A stretch of DNA of 64,000 bases from Geobacillus sp. 46C-IIa. GTDB taxonomy: Bacteria > Bacillota > Bacilli > Bacillales > Anoxybacillaceae. Position numbers and translations under genes: made by a program. The number at the start of each line of letters is the position of its first letter. The stretch's first letter is position 1. Below the pieces are notes generated by a model that searched no databases, had not been told where the DNA came from, and saw nothing but the letters and a program-made list of their open reading frames with translations. The DNA lies in assembly GCF_014679505.1 (NCBI RefSeq), contig NZ_CP061474.1, forward strand, positions 1,580,001 to 1,644,000, read 5' to 3'. Shown one piece after another: positions 51,677 through 62,668 of the stretch.

Positions 51677-52034
51677 TATGATTGCTGACGGTGCAATGTG
51701 TTCCGTTTCTCATCCTGACCTGAGAAGTTCTTCGTTTCCACATGCGAGTAGCCGGCTTTCATTTTTTGGTAACAAGACATCGTTCATGCCTGCTATCTGG
51801 CGACGTAAGGGGGCTGACCCAAAAGGTCGTCTGCCTTTAAGATAGGAACAAACATTATAGTGTGGCAGAAACAGTCAGTACGTATATATAGCGGCGAAAG
51901 AGGGTGTCCCGATCCTTTTGGGACACCCTCTTTTCTTGTTTGAACATCATTTCAAAGGTTGCCTTTGACATGGAACGGAGAAGCTCCCGCTTCAAGCGAA
52001 GCGGGAGCCGTTCGTGGAACGGTCGTTCGGTTGC
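51677..52034. other. Intergenic region with one strong hairpin
   Basis: No gene is supported. GAGGGTGTCCC (51900-51910) and GGGACACCCTC (51920-51930), followed by TTTTCTT, form a terminator-like hairpin. A second hairpin, GCTCCCGCTTC/GAAGCGGGAGC (51983-52008), lies close to the end of the convergent hydrolase gene. The sequence GGGGGCTGACCCAAAAGGTC near 51809 resembles half of the same hairpin type. Confidence 0.55.
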
Positions 52035-52883
52035 CTACTGGACATACTTCCCATAGTCCGGGACAGCGATGCGGTCAAAATCACGGGCGAGTTTTGTCAA
52101 TCCTTCGCGCAGCTCTTCGCCGGAGACAGGGGCGCCGTGCCCCGTGATGGCAACTGATGGAAGGAGCGCCGCTAACTTGCGCACTGACTCGCGGGCAGCG
52201 TGCCAATCGATTGTATAATAGCGCGGCGGGCCGCTAATCTCTGTTTGCTGGGTCAATACTTTATACAGCGAGTCTTGACGGACGGTGACGAACGCGTCGC
52301 CGGCGATTAAGGCGGCATCGCGCGGTCGGAATAAGGAAATATGGCCTGGGGTGTGTCCCGGTGTGTGGATCCAGCGGAACTCCGGCAAGTGCGGGACGGT
52401 GCCGTCCGCAGGGAGCGGCTGGACGCGGTTGCCTAACTGAATCGGCTCGTTCGGAAAAAACGGTGAGATTTTGGCGATGAAGCCGCCCTCGACGGAAGCG
52501 TCCGGCTCAGGGTAGCGGGCTTTTCCAGTCAAATACGGGAGTTCGGCCGGGTGGGCATACACCGGGACATTCCAATGTTCTACGAGCTCGACAATCGCCC
52601 CGACGTGGTCAAAATGGCCGTGGGTTAAAATAATGGCCTGCGGACGGCTGCCCTCTCCAAACCGTTGTTCCACAACGGAAATAATGTCATCAGCCGATCC
52701 CGGCATGCCAGCGTCGACCAATACAAACGTGCGGTCGTCCGGGCGGCCGACAAGACAAATGTTCACGATTTGGATCGTACGGCAGTACAAATCGGGCAGC
52801 ACGCTGACGCCGACACCGCTTGCTGCCGATGTCGCGGGAATGAAACGGTAGTCTTCCCCATAGTGCAGCTGTTCATCAGTCAT
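52035..52883 (-). CDS. MBL-fold metallohydrolase
   Basis: The 282-residue metallo-beta-lactamase-fold enzyme has ILTHGHFDHVGAI (zinc ligands), HTPGHTPGHISLF, LIAGDAFV and a late ITGHGAPVSGEEL, the full ligand set. The N-terminal part contains VNICLVGRPDDRTFVLVDAGMPG. It is probably a hydrolase of a thioester or lactone; the family is too broad to say more. GCAGGAGGGGATC precedes ATG 52883. Confidence 0.9.
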   Translation of the reverse strand: MTDEQLHYGEDYRFIPATSAASGVGVSVLPDLYCRTIQIVNICLVGRPDDRTFVLVDAGMPGSADDIISVVEQRFGEGSRPQAIILTHGHFDHVGAIVELVEHWNVPVYAHPAELPYLTGKARYPEPDASVEGGFIAKISPFFPNEPIQLGNRVQPLPADGTVPHLPEFRWIHTPGHTPGHISLFRPRDAALIAGDAFVTVRQDSLYKVLTQQTEISGPPRYYTIDWHAARESVRKLAALLPSVAITGHGAPVSGEELREGLTKLARDFDRIAVPDYGKYVQ

Positions 52884-53050
52884 CGAGATCCCCTCCTGCG
52901 AATGATCGTCCAACGATAGCATGCCGCACCATGGCATGACGTATACAAAACAGTGCGAGATCCATCAAGGAAATCCACTGTCTAACTCGACAAGGATCAC
53001 CAAAGAATGGTACGATAGGGAAAAACGAATGGATAAAGGAGGCAAAGCGG

Positions 53051-53350
53051 ATGAGCATTTTGAAAAAGGGGTTGGCGTTTGGGCTTGGACTAGCCATTGC
53101 CAGCAAAGAACAAGCGGAAAAATTGATCGATGAGTTGGTCAAAAAAGGAGAGCTGTCACTCGATGAATCGAAAGAAGTGATCGACCAATGGAAGCAGCAA
53201 ACCGAAGCGCGGAAAGCGGAAGTGCAGCGGCTTGTGCGCGAGCAAATCAAACAAGTGGTTGACAAGCTTGATTTAGCGACGAAGGAAGACGTGCGGCAGC
53301 TCGAGGAGCGGATCCGCCGCCTCGAAGAAAAGGAACAAAGCGGGCAGTAA
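53051..53350 (+). CDS. Phasin-like coiled-coil protein
   Basis: The 99-residue protein starts with a short hydrophobic stretch (LKKGLAFGLGLAIAS) followed by charged helices (EQAEKLIDELVKKGELSLDESKEVIDQW) and a C-terminal coiled coil (RQLEERIRRLEEKEQ). This resembles phasin-like or PHA-regulatory proteins that are paired with ubiB genes. The ubiB gene follows after 51 bases. Role in membrane or granule association is inference. Confidence 0.75.
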   Translation: MSILKKGLAFGLGLAIASKEQAEKLIDELVKKGELSLDESKEVIDQWKQQTEARKAEVQRLVREQIKQVVDKLDLATKEDVRQLEERIRRLEEKEQSGQ

Positions 53351-53401
53351 ACGGCTGCGGCCTGTCCGCCCGCTGTTTGCCGTTGTAAGGGAGATGGTCG
53401 G

Positions 53402-55078
53402 ATGATCGGGAAGCGGATGCGCCATATTGGCCGATATCATGAAATTGCCGTCGCCTTGCTTCGGCACGGATTCGGGATGATTGTTGACGAGCTTGGTTTT
53501 TCGTCCTTTCTTTCCTTGCCGCCGCGCGGGCGGGCAGAACAGGGGAAGAGGGAAGGAAAGACGGTTGGGGAACGTCTCCGCCTTGTGCTCGAGGAGCTCG
53601 GCCCGACATTTATTAAGCTCGGGCAAATTGCCAGCACGCGGCCGGATTTGATTCCTGACTATATCATCCGTGAGCTCGAAAAGCTGCAAGACCAAGTTCC
53701 GCCGTTTCCGTTTTCCGAGGTCCGCCGGATTGTGGAAGCAGAGTTAGGCGGTTCCCTTGAGGAGCTTTTTCGGTCATTTGACGAACCCCCACTAGCGGCT
53801 GCTTCGCTCGGGCAAGTACATCGGGCCGTTCTTCCTTCCGGACAAGCTGTTGTGGTGAAAGTGCAGCGCCCGCATATTGCGGCGCGGATTGAGACGGATT
53901 TGGACATTTTGCAGGACTTAGCGATGCTTGCGGAACGGCGCTTAGATTGGGCGGCATCTTATCGGCTATCTGAGATCGTTGATGAACTGGCGAAATCGCT
54001 GCGGCAGGAGCTCGATTATATGGCCGAGGCGCGTCATGCGGAAACGTTCGCAAAGCAATTTGCCGGCGACCCGTCCATGTACGTGCCCAGTGTCTTTTGG
54101 GAGTATACGACGAAAATCGTGCTGACGATGGAATATGTGGAGGGAATTAAGCTCGGGGAAATCGAGCGGCTGAAAGAGAGCGGCTATTCGTTAAAAGCAC
54201 TGGCGGAACGCTTGACTGTCTCAATGTTGAAGCAAATGTTCGAACATGGTTTTTTTCATGGCGATCCCCATCCTGGCAATGTATTCGTTCTCCCTGGCGG
54301 AGTGCTGGCCTTTATTGATTTCGGCTTAATGGGGCGTCTCCGTCCGCATGTCAAACATCACCTTTCGTCGCTTGTCATCGCCTTGATGCGGCAAAACACG
54401 GACGGGGTGTTGAACGCGATTTATGGTCTCGGGCTTGTTCCGGATGAGGTGGATGAAGGGAAACTGCGCGACGATATGGACGAGTTGCGGGAGAAGTATT
54501 ACCGCGTTCCGCTCGGTGAGGTGAGCCTTGGCGAAGCGGTCGGAGACCTTCTAACGGTGGCGTTTCGGCATGGCATTCGCATTCCGAGCGACTTGACGCT
54601 GTTAGGGAAAGCGCTGTTGACGGTTGAAGGAGTGGTGGAGACGCTGGATCCGCAATTTCGTGTGATGGATGTTGCCGAACCGTTCGGAAAAAAATTACTA
54701 AAAGAGCGGCTTCGGCCCGACCGCGTGGCAGAAACGGCGTGGAAGCGCGTGGCCGATTATGGCGAGCTGCTGCTTCGGCTGCCGGACAGTGTAAAGGAAC
54801 TGACCAAGGTCATGCGGCGCGGCAAACTTCAGCTCGAGATGACAGCGTCAGACCTTGAGGCCCTTTTGCGTAAGCTCGATCAAATTAGCAACCGACTGTC
54901 AATTAGCATCGTTCTTCTTTCGTTGAGCATCGTCATGGCTGGCATGATGATCGCTTCATCGCTAGGACGGCAGTCGATGCTGCTATGGAAAATTCCGGTC
55001 ATCGAAATCGGGTTTGGTATAGTGGCGATCATGTTCGGCTGGCTGCTTTATTCCATCTTCCGTTCAGGGAAGCTTTAG
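53402..55078 (+). CDS. UbiB/AarF atypical kinase-like protein
   Basis: The 558-residue protein belongs to the ABC1/ADCK/UbiB family of ATP-binding kinase-like proteins tied to quinone or lipid metabolism. LGPTFIKLGQIASTRPDLIP is the KxGQ motif, AAASLGQVHRA replaces the glycine loop, VVVKVQRP has the lysine, and FFHGDPHPGNVFVLPGG with IDFGLMG are the catalytic loop and DFG-like motif. Two C-terminal transmembrane helices (SIVLLSLSIVMAGMMIASS, IEIGFGIVAIMFGWLLYSIF) anchor it. No ubiquinone is made by bacilli, so the target is probably menaquinone or membrane lipids. Confidence 0.9.
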   Translation: MIGKRMRHIGRYHEIAVALLRHGFGMIVDELGFSSFLSLPPRGRAEQGKREGKTVGERLRLVLEELGPTFIKLGQIASTRPDLIPDYIIRELEKLQDQVPPFPFSEVRRIVEAELGGSLEELFRSFDEPPLAAASLGQVHRAVLPSGQAVVVKVQRPHIAARIETDLDILQDLAMLAERRLDWAASYRLSEIVDELAKSLRQELDYMAEARHAETFAKQFAGDPSMYVPSVFWEYTTKIVLTMEYVEGIKLGEIERLKESGYSLKALAERLTVSMLKQMFEHGFFHGDPHPGNVFVLPGGVLAFIDFGLMGRLRPHVKHHLSSLVIALMRQNTDGVLNAIYGLGLVPDEVDEGKLRDDMDELREKYYRVPLGEVSLGEAVGDLLTVAFRHGIRIPSDLTLLGKALLTVEGVVETLDPQFRVMDVAEPFGKKLLKERLRPDRVAETAWKRVADYGELLLRLPDSVKELTKVMRRGKLQLEMTASDLEALLRKLDQISNRLSISIVLLSLSIVMAGMMIASSLGRQSMLLWKIPVIEIGFGIVAIMFGWLLYSIFRSGKL

Positions 55079-55089
55079 GGCAAACTCTT

Positions 55090-55384
55090 CTTTCGCTTTG
55101 CTTTTCGCCATCGTCTCAATGGCTTCTTTTTTTTGGAATCCATGCTTTCCACTCCTTAACGATGAAATGTTGGCCCGCGTCGAGGGGGGACAGACATATT
55201 ATTTTGCCGCCTTGCGCCCGTTTATTCCCGTTATATTTTCCGTCTTTTGGCCTGATGCTATTGGTGCTGTATACAGTGCGGTCAACGGGAGAACCGGCGA
55301 TGGCCCATGGAAGCAGCAGCGGTCGCTTTTTTAGCGGGAGTGTATGCCGTATGGAACTTAATGTTCCAAAAGGGCCGTTATGTT
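55090..55384 (+). pseudogene. Probable decayed small membrane protein
   Basis: Protein-like pieces lie in different plus-strand frames. One frame has LFPLYFPSFGLMLLVLYTVRS around 55220-55290; another has EAAAVAFLAGVYAVWNLMFQ and KGRYV with a stop at 55384. Joining them needs a frameshift near 55305. A hydrophobic first half and a second helix suggest an original two-helix membrane protein. No complete frame with a ribosome site exists. This is a weak call. Confidence 0.25.
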
Positions 55385-55660
55385 TGAGCGAAACGCGACA
55401 AGGCGGGTCGTGTAGGGGGAGACACTGCGGATCCCGACACGTTTTTTTAAGTAAGGGAAAATTTGCGAGATCCGCTTTCTTTTTTGGCGAAATGGGGCCA
55501 ATTTGAGCGCGGCAGTCGTTTTTTACCGGCCTTCTAGGATGAGAAGAAGTGGATGTGTATATGGGGTGGTGAAGTGGGCGTCTCATCGCTTTTTGAGACG
55601 CCCGCGTAAATGCGCGATTCCGTCCATTAGGAAGGGACGGAAGAATATCTATCACTACAC
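55385..55660. other. Intergenic region with a GGGCGTCTCA hairpin
   Basis: No gene is supported. GGGCGTCTCA (55577-55586) pairs with TGAGACGCCC (55594-55603) but no T-run follows on either strand. The rest has short open frames only. Confidence 0.4.
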
Positions 55661-55710
55661 AAAAACCCTGCCGCTTTCGCCATCAGGGGATTCACGCAGG
55701 GCGGCGGTTT
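55661..55710 (-). terminator. Possible terminator overlapping the CBO0543-type stop
   Basis: On the minus strand AAACC-GCCGC pairs with GCGGC-AG-GGTTT, with a long loop, then TTTTTG. Imperfect. Confidence 0.4.
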
Positions 55711-56261
55711 GCCTGGATGCGAACGAGAAAGCGGGTCGCTCCATAGGCGATGAATACGATAATTAAATCGATGAGGAAGAGATGGAACTCGCGCAGCCCT
55801 CGGTGCAGTTCAAGCAAGCCAATCCACTGTTCAAGTGAAGCGAGTCCGAAAGCAAATATTGCGCTCAACAATATCGTATATAAATAAAAATTTTTGTTGT
55901 GGTTCGTGCAATATTGGTAAAGCAGCAAAAAGCCGACTGGCAGCACCGAGGCGGTAATGTTTAAGGCAAACGGCAAAAACGGTGTCAAAAAATAACGGGG
56001 CGACAAATACATGGCGTTTTCTAAGGCGATGTAAGCATAGGTCCATAAAACATGAACAGTATAGCCAAAGAAAAAGATTTCGAAGATCCGTTTCCGATCG
56101 ACGGTGAAAAACAACAACACTAAAGGAGCGATGAGAAACGCGAAGATCAACCAAAACGGCCACGTTCCGACGCTGGAGTAGTCGTTCCAATACGATTGGA
56201 GCAGCCTGTGCAACTGTTCACGTGTTTGGTCGATTTCTTTCCAATATGCTTGATCGTTCAC
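55692..56261 (-). CDS. CBO0543-type polytopic membrane protein
   Basis: The 189-residue protein has five hydrophobic helices after a charged N-terminus. WTYAYIALENAMYLSPRYFLTPFLPFALNI is typical of the CBO0543 family of sporeformer membrane proteins, of unknown function. GTG 56261 is six bases after AAAGGAGGTGG; the twelve extra codons upstream overlap that site. A palindrome (56293-56307) lies just upstream. Confidence 0.75.
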   Translation of the reverse strand: MNDQAYWKEIDQTREQLHRLLQSYWNDYSSVGTWPFWLIFAFLIAPLVLLFFTVDRKRIFEIFFFGYTVHVLWTYAYIALENAMYLSPRYFLTPFLPFALNITASVLPVGFLLLYQYCTNHNKNFYLYTILLSAIFAFGLASLEQWIGLLELHRGLREFHLFLIDLIIVFIAYGATRFLVRIQANRRPA

Positions 56262-56563
56262 AAACAACCACCTCCTTTGTCTGTCTTTGTTTATCATGTT
56301 ACATGATCGGACGAGATATGCAACAAACGTCTGTCTTAGACGGCGTAAACGGTGAAAAAAGAGGAAAAGGCTGTTTCAGGCGCTGTGATTTCGGGGAAGA
56401 TAAAGGACAACTGTGTTTCCTGCCGGCTCGCCGAGGCTGTGCATAGAGGCGGTGTACGAAAGGCGGACGATTTTTCCGTATTTTCCATGAGCTCGGCAGG
56501 ATTTTCATCCCTGAGAGGCGAAACTAGTACAACGAAAAGAGGAACGAGGAAGGAGAGAACCCG
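56262..56563. other. Intergenic region before yneT, with a palindrome
   Basis: The interval begins with the CBO0543-type ribosome site. ATCATGT-T-ACATGAT (56293-56307) is a 15-base palindrome 32 bases upstream of that gene and could be an operator. GAGGAAGGAGAG before 56564 is the yneT ribosome site. No other gene is supported. Confidence 0.4.
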
Positions 56564-59079
<2,516 letters not shown>

Positions 59080-59080
59080 T

Positions 59081-59106
59081 GGCGGCTTGAGGCAAGCCGC
59101 CTTTTT
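59081..59106 (+). terminator. Terminator-like hairpin between parE and parC
   Basis: GGCGGCTTG pairs with CAAGCCGCC around AGG, followed by TTTTT. It lies two bases after the parE stop. Confidence 0.8.
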
Positions 59107-59139
59107 GGCGTTGATGTTCGTTAGGAAAGGAGAATGACG

Positions 59140-61584
59140 ATGGCAGAACGATTGTTGGAATTGCCTTTAGAAGATGTGCTTGGCGACCGCTTTGGCCGCT
59201 ACAGCAAATACATTATCCAAGACCGGGCGCTGCCTGATGCGCGCGACGGGTTAAAGCCGGTGCAGCGCCGCATTTTATATGCCATGTATGTCGATGGCAA
59301 TACGGCCGATAAGCCGTTTCGCAAAGCGGCGAAAACGGTCGGAAACGTGATCGGCAACTTCCATCCGCACGGCGATTCGTCCGTGTATGAAGCGATGGTG
59401 CGGATGAGCCAAGATTGGAAGCTGCGCAACGTGCTCATTGAAATGCACGGCAACAATGGGAGCTTGGATGGCGACCCGCCAGCGGCGATGCGCTACACGG
59501 AGGCGCGCTTGTCAGCCATCGCCGCTGAGCTGCTTCGCGACATTGACAAGGAGACGGTCGCCTTTGTGCCGAACTTTGATGATACGACGGATGAGCCGAC
59601 TGTCCTGCCGGCGATGTTTCCGAACTTGCTCGTCAATGGTTCGACCGGCATCTCGGCTGGCTATGCGACGGACATTCCGCCGCATGCGCTCGGCGAGGTG
59701 ATCGATGCCGTCCTGCTTCGGATTGACCGGCCGGATTGCACCGTGGACGACCTAATGACCGTTCTCCCCGGCCCTGATTTTCCGACGGGCGGCATCATCC
59801 AAGGGAAAGACGGCATTCGCAAAGCATACGAGACCGGGCGCGGGAAAATCATCATCCGCGCCAAGGCGGCGATCGAGCAGGCCAAAGGCGGCAAAAGGCA
59901 TATTGTGATTACCGAGTTGCCTTATGAGGTGAACAAAGCGAACTTAGTGAAAAAGATCGATGAGCTTCGTTTGGACAAAAAGCTCGACGGCATCGCCGAC
60001 GTCCGCGACGAAACGGACCGGAACGGGCTGTCGATCGTGATTGAACTGAAAAAAGATGCCGATGCCGAGGCGATTCTCAACTATTTATACAAAAACACCG
60101 ACTTGCAAGTGCCATACAGCTTCAATATGGTGGCGATTCACGAGCGCCGGCCGAAGCTGATGAGCTTGCCGGAGCTGCTTGATGCGTACATCGCCCACCG
60201 GAAAGATGTCGTGACGAACCGTTCGCATTTTGAGCTGAAAAAAGCGAATGAGCGAAAACATATCGTTGATGGCTTAATTAAGGCGCTTTCCATTTTGGAT
60301 GAGGTCATTGCGACGATTCGCGCCGCAAGCGACAAGCGCGATGCCAAAGACCGGCTTATCGCCAACTATGGGTTCACCGAGGCGCAGGCGGAGGCGATCG
60401 TGACGCTTCAGTTGTACCGGTTGACGAATACGGACATTGCCGCACTCCGGCAAGAGGCGGAAGGTCTCGACAAAACGATCGCCGAGCTGACCGCGATTCT
60501 CGCTGATGAGAAAAAGCTTCTTGCTGTCATTAAAAAAGAGTTAAAGGCGATGAAAAAACAATACGCCGACGAACGGAGAACGGTGATTGAAGAAGAAATC
60601 GAGGAGCTGAAAGTCAACGTCGAAGCGCTCATTCCGGCGGAAGACGTCATCGTGACGGTGACGAAAGAAGGATATGTGAAACGGACGAGCTACCGTTCCT
60701 ACAGTGCGTCCAACGGTCAGGACATCGGGATGAAAGAGACCGACCGTTTGCTCGCTCAGTTGGAGATGAATACAACTGATGTGCTTTTGTTGTTCACCCG
60801 CCGCGGCTATTATTTGTATTGCCCGGTGCACACGCTGCCGGATATTCGCTGGAAAGACGTTGGCCAGCATATTTCGAGCCTCATTCCGCTCGAGCGCGAT
60901 GATGAACTTGTTGCGGCCGTTCCGGTTTCCTCTTTTGAAACGAACGAACAGCTTGTCTTTGTGACAAGGCATGGCATGGTGAAGCGAACGGAGCTTTCCC
61001 AATACCAAGTGCAGCGCTATACACGCCCGCTTGTGGCGATCAATCTGAAAGACGATGATGATGTGATTGCCGTCTATGCGACTGACGGTCGGGGCCTCGT
61101 TTGGCTGGCGACGCATGATGGCTATGCGCTCTTGTTTGCCGAAGAGGAGATTAGCGTAGTCGGTGTGCGCGCCGCCGGGGTGAAAGGCATTCAACTCAAA
61201 GAAGGTGATTTTGTCGCCGCCGCCTGCCCGATTCGTCCCGAAGATAACGGTTCTCTCGTTGTTGTCACGCAGCGCGGTGCCGTGAAAAAAATGGCTGTTA
61301 GCGAGTTCGAGCCGACGTCGCGCGCCAAGCGCGGAGCGATGATCGTGCGCGAAGTGAAATCCAACCCGCACCGCATCGTCGGGGCAGTCAAGGCTAGTGA
61401 CGGTGAAGAAATGATTGGGCTGCGGACGGAAAAAGGGGCCGCCGAGACGGTCGATGCCGCTTCGCTCCGTCCGACCGACCGTTATGGCACCGGTTCCTTC
61501 CTCATCGATACCGATGAAGCCGGGGTGGTTGTCGACGTTTGGAAAGAGCCGGCGAAGTTGTTAGGAAAAGAGGAAGAAGAATGA
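59140..61584 (+). CDS. parC: DNA topoisomerase IV subunit A
   Basis: The 814-residue cleavage subunit starts [47 protein letters not shown]. The catalytic tyrosine lies in [10 protein letters not shown]. The quinolone-resistance region has [15 protein letters not shown] with Ser-Ser-Val, the sensitive form. [14 protein letters not shown] follows. The C-terminal beta-pinwheel repeats carry [17 protein letters not shown] and [10 protein letters not shown] motifs. ATG 59140 has AAAGGAG at seven bases; ATG 59134 abuts the ribosome site. Confidence 0.96.
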   Translation: MAERLLELPLEDVLGDRFGRYSKYIIQDRALPDARDGLKPVQRRILYAMYVDGNTADKPFRKAAKTVGNVIGNFHPHGDSSVYEAMVRMSQDWKLRNVLIEMHGNNGSLDGDPPAAMRYTEARLSAIAAELLRDIDKETVAFVPNFDDTTDEPTVLPAMFPNLLVNGSTGISAGYATDIPPHALGEVIDAVLLRIDRPDCTVDDLMTVLPGPDFPTGGIIQGKDGIRKAYETGRGKIIIRAKAAIEQAKGGKRHIVITELPYEVNKANLVKKIDELRLDKKLDGIADVRDETDRNGLSIVIELKKDADAEAILNYLYKNTDLQVPYSFNMVAIHERRPKLMSLPELLDAYIAHRKDVVTNRSHFELKKANERKHIVDGLIKALSILDEVIATIRAASDKRDAKDRLIANYGFTEAQAEAIVTLQLYRLTNTDIAALRQEAEGLDKTIAELTAILADEKKLLAVIKKELKAMKKQYADERRTVIEEEIEELKVNVEALIPAEDVIVTVTKEGYVKRTSYRSYSASNGQDIGMKETDRLLAQLEMNTTDVLLLFTRRGYYLYCPVHTLPDIRWKDVGQHISSLIPLERDDELVAAVPVSSFETNEQLVFVTRHGMVKRTELSQYQVQRYTRPLVAINLKDDDDVIAVYATDGRGLVWLATHDGYALLFAEEEISVVGVRAAGVKGIQLKEGDFVAAACPIRPEDNGSLVVVTQRGAVKKMAVSEFEPTSRAKRGAMIVREVKSNPHRIVGAVKASDGEEMIGLRTEKGAAETVDAASLRPTDRYGTGSFLIDTDEAGVVVDVWKEPAKLLGKEEEE

Positions 61585-61593
61585 GGTTTAAAG

Positions 61594-61635
61594 GGGGCTG
61601 GTCCCAAAACGCGTTCGTGTTTTGGGACCAGCCCC
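61594..61635. terminator. Long hairpin after parC
   Basis: GGGGCTGGTCCCAAAAC pairs with GTTTTGGGACCAGCCCC (17 pairs) around a GCGTTC loop. The following T-runs are weak on both strands. It lies between convergent parC and the MerR-type gene. Confidence 0.7.
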
Positions 61636-61675
61636 AAGCTTTAAAAAAGGGGAGCGCACACCGCTGCTCGTTCCT

Positions 61676-62383
61676 TCACCAAAACTTCCACCATTTGTTC
61701 GCCCGGGTTCGGGCGGCGACGGCGCTTGTCGCTGTTTGGCGGAAGGAAAGGACGAGTTCGCGGAACGCTTTCTCCCGCTCTAAAATGCGCTGTTCGAGCT
61801 GCTTTCGTTCTTCCTCCTGCCTTGCCTTTTCCTCGTGGCAAAACGCGACGACCGTTTCTAGATGTTCATGCAGCTGTTCGGTTTTTTGCTGCCAAGCTTC
61901 TTTATAATCGCGAAGTGAGCGGTGTACGGTCTCGGCGGCGGCCGTCGTTTGCTCCCCGATATCGTCAAGCTTCCCTTTGACTTCATCCATCGCTTGCCGC
62001 ACGACAGCGGCTGTTTCCTGCTTCAAGGCGGTGACGATGTCGTCTTTCATGCGGGCAGCCAGTTGCTCGGCTATGTATGGGGCGCCATGGCGCAGCAAGC
62101 GGGGAACATCGATAATTTCTCCTTCCATCACCGCCGCTTCTAGGGGAGCGGACGGCTCGTTCGCCTGTTTCAATTCCGCGGCGATCTCGTGCGGACGGCG
62201 GCCGCTAGCGAGCAGCGTCTGGATATGGCGGAACTGGTTGATAAGCTCTTCAGTGTAAATGCGCGCTCCTTGGGAGGTGCGCGGGATGGTAATCCATTCA
62301 GCAAATTGTTTTTCCCATTGCTTCAAGTCGCGGGCGGTGACCCCAATTTTTTTCGCTGCTTCGCGGAGCGTATATGTTTTCAT
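61676..62383 (-). CDS. MerR-type HTH protein with long coiled coil
   Basis: The 235-residue protein has an N-terminal MerR-like winged helix (MKTYTLREAAKKIGVTARDLKQWEKQF, then RIYTEELINQFRHIQTLL) and a middle linker. Residues about 145-215 form a charged coiled coil (WQQKTEQLHEHLE, EEERKQLEQRILEREKAFREL). It ends in WWKFW. The layout recalls the chromosome-anchoring protein RacA and other bacillar MerR proteins with C-terminal coils, which organise or bind DNA rather than sense ligands. Start ATG 62383 follows GAGGGGAACACC. It is divergent from treP. Confidence 0.75.
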   Translation of the reverse strand: MKTYTLREAAKKIGVTARDLKQWEKQFAEWITIPRTSQGARIYTEELINQFRHIQTLLASGRRPHEIAAELKQANEPSAPLEAAVMEGEIIDVPRLLRHGAPYIAEQLAARMKDDIVTALKQETAAVVRQAMDEVKGKLDDIGEQTTAAAETVHRSLRDYKEAWQQKTEQLHEHLETVVAFCHEEKARQEEERKQLEQRILEREKAFRELVLSFRQTATSAVAARTRANKWWKFW

Positions 62384-62546
62384 GGTGTTCCCCTCATCCT
62401 TTCTTTCCACGTTTATGATCGCTATCTTTTATTTTCCCACTCAGCTGTTTATTTTCCTGCTGTTTGACAAAACATAACAAAAGAAGTGGAAGTTAGCAAA
62501 AAACAAACAATCTTTGTCGAACTGTGTAAATATTTATCGAAAGGCG

Positions 62547-62575
62547 TTGACAGACTTGTATATACAGGATAAAAT
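62547..62575 (+). promoter_or_regulatory. Sigma-A promoter of treP
   Basis: TTGACA (62547-62552), 17 bases, TAAAAT (62570-62575). The first TreR operator fills the spacer. Confidence 0.8.
62556..62567 (+). promoter_or_regulatory. TreR operator 1
   Basis: TTGTATATACAG, eleven of twelve to the TreR operator TTGTATATACAA of bacilli. It lies between -35 and -10. Confidence 0.8.
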
Positions 62576-62584
62576 AAAGCCAGG

Positions 62585-62596
62585 TTGTATATACAA
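62585..62596 (+). promoter_or_regulatory. TreR operator 2
   Basis: TTGTATATACAA, a perfect palindromic TreR site just downstream of the -10. Its centre is 29 bases from operator 1. Confidence 0.85.
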
Positions 62597-62615
62597 GTTT
62601 TTTGTAACCGATTGC

Positions 62616-62629
62616 TGAAAGCGATTCAA
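62616..62629 (+). promoter_or_regulatory. cre-like site in the treP leader
   Basis: TGAAAGCGATTCAA resembles the CcpA cre pattern TGNNANCGNTNNCA with one mismatch in the last pair. It lies in a small imperfect hairpin. Confidence 0.4.
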
Positions 62630-62668
62630 CGCAATCGAAAGCGGGAGAAAGAAAAGGAGGCATTCATA

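Noticed and set aside
60541-61371. 276-codon minus-strand frame opposite parC
   Set aside because: Shadow of the ParC C-terminal repeats; no start signals and no protein-like pattern.
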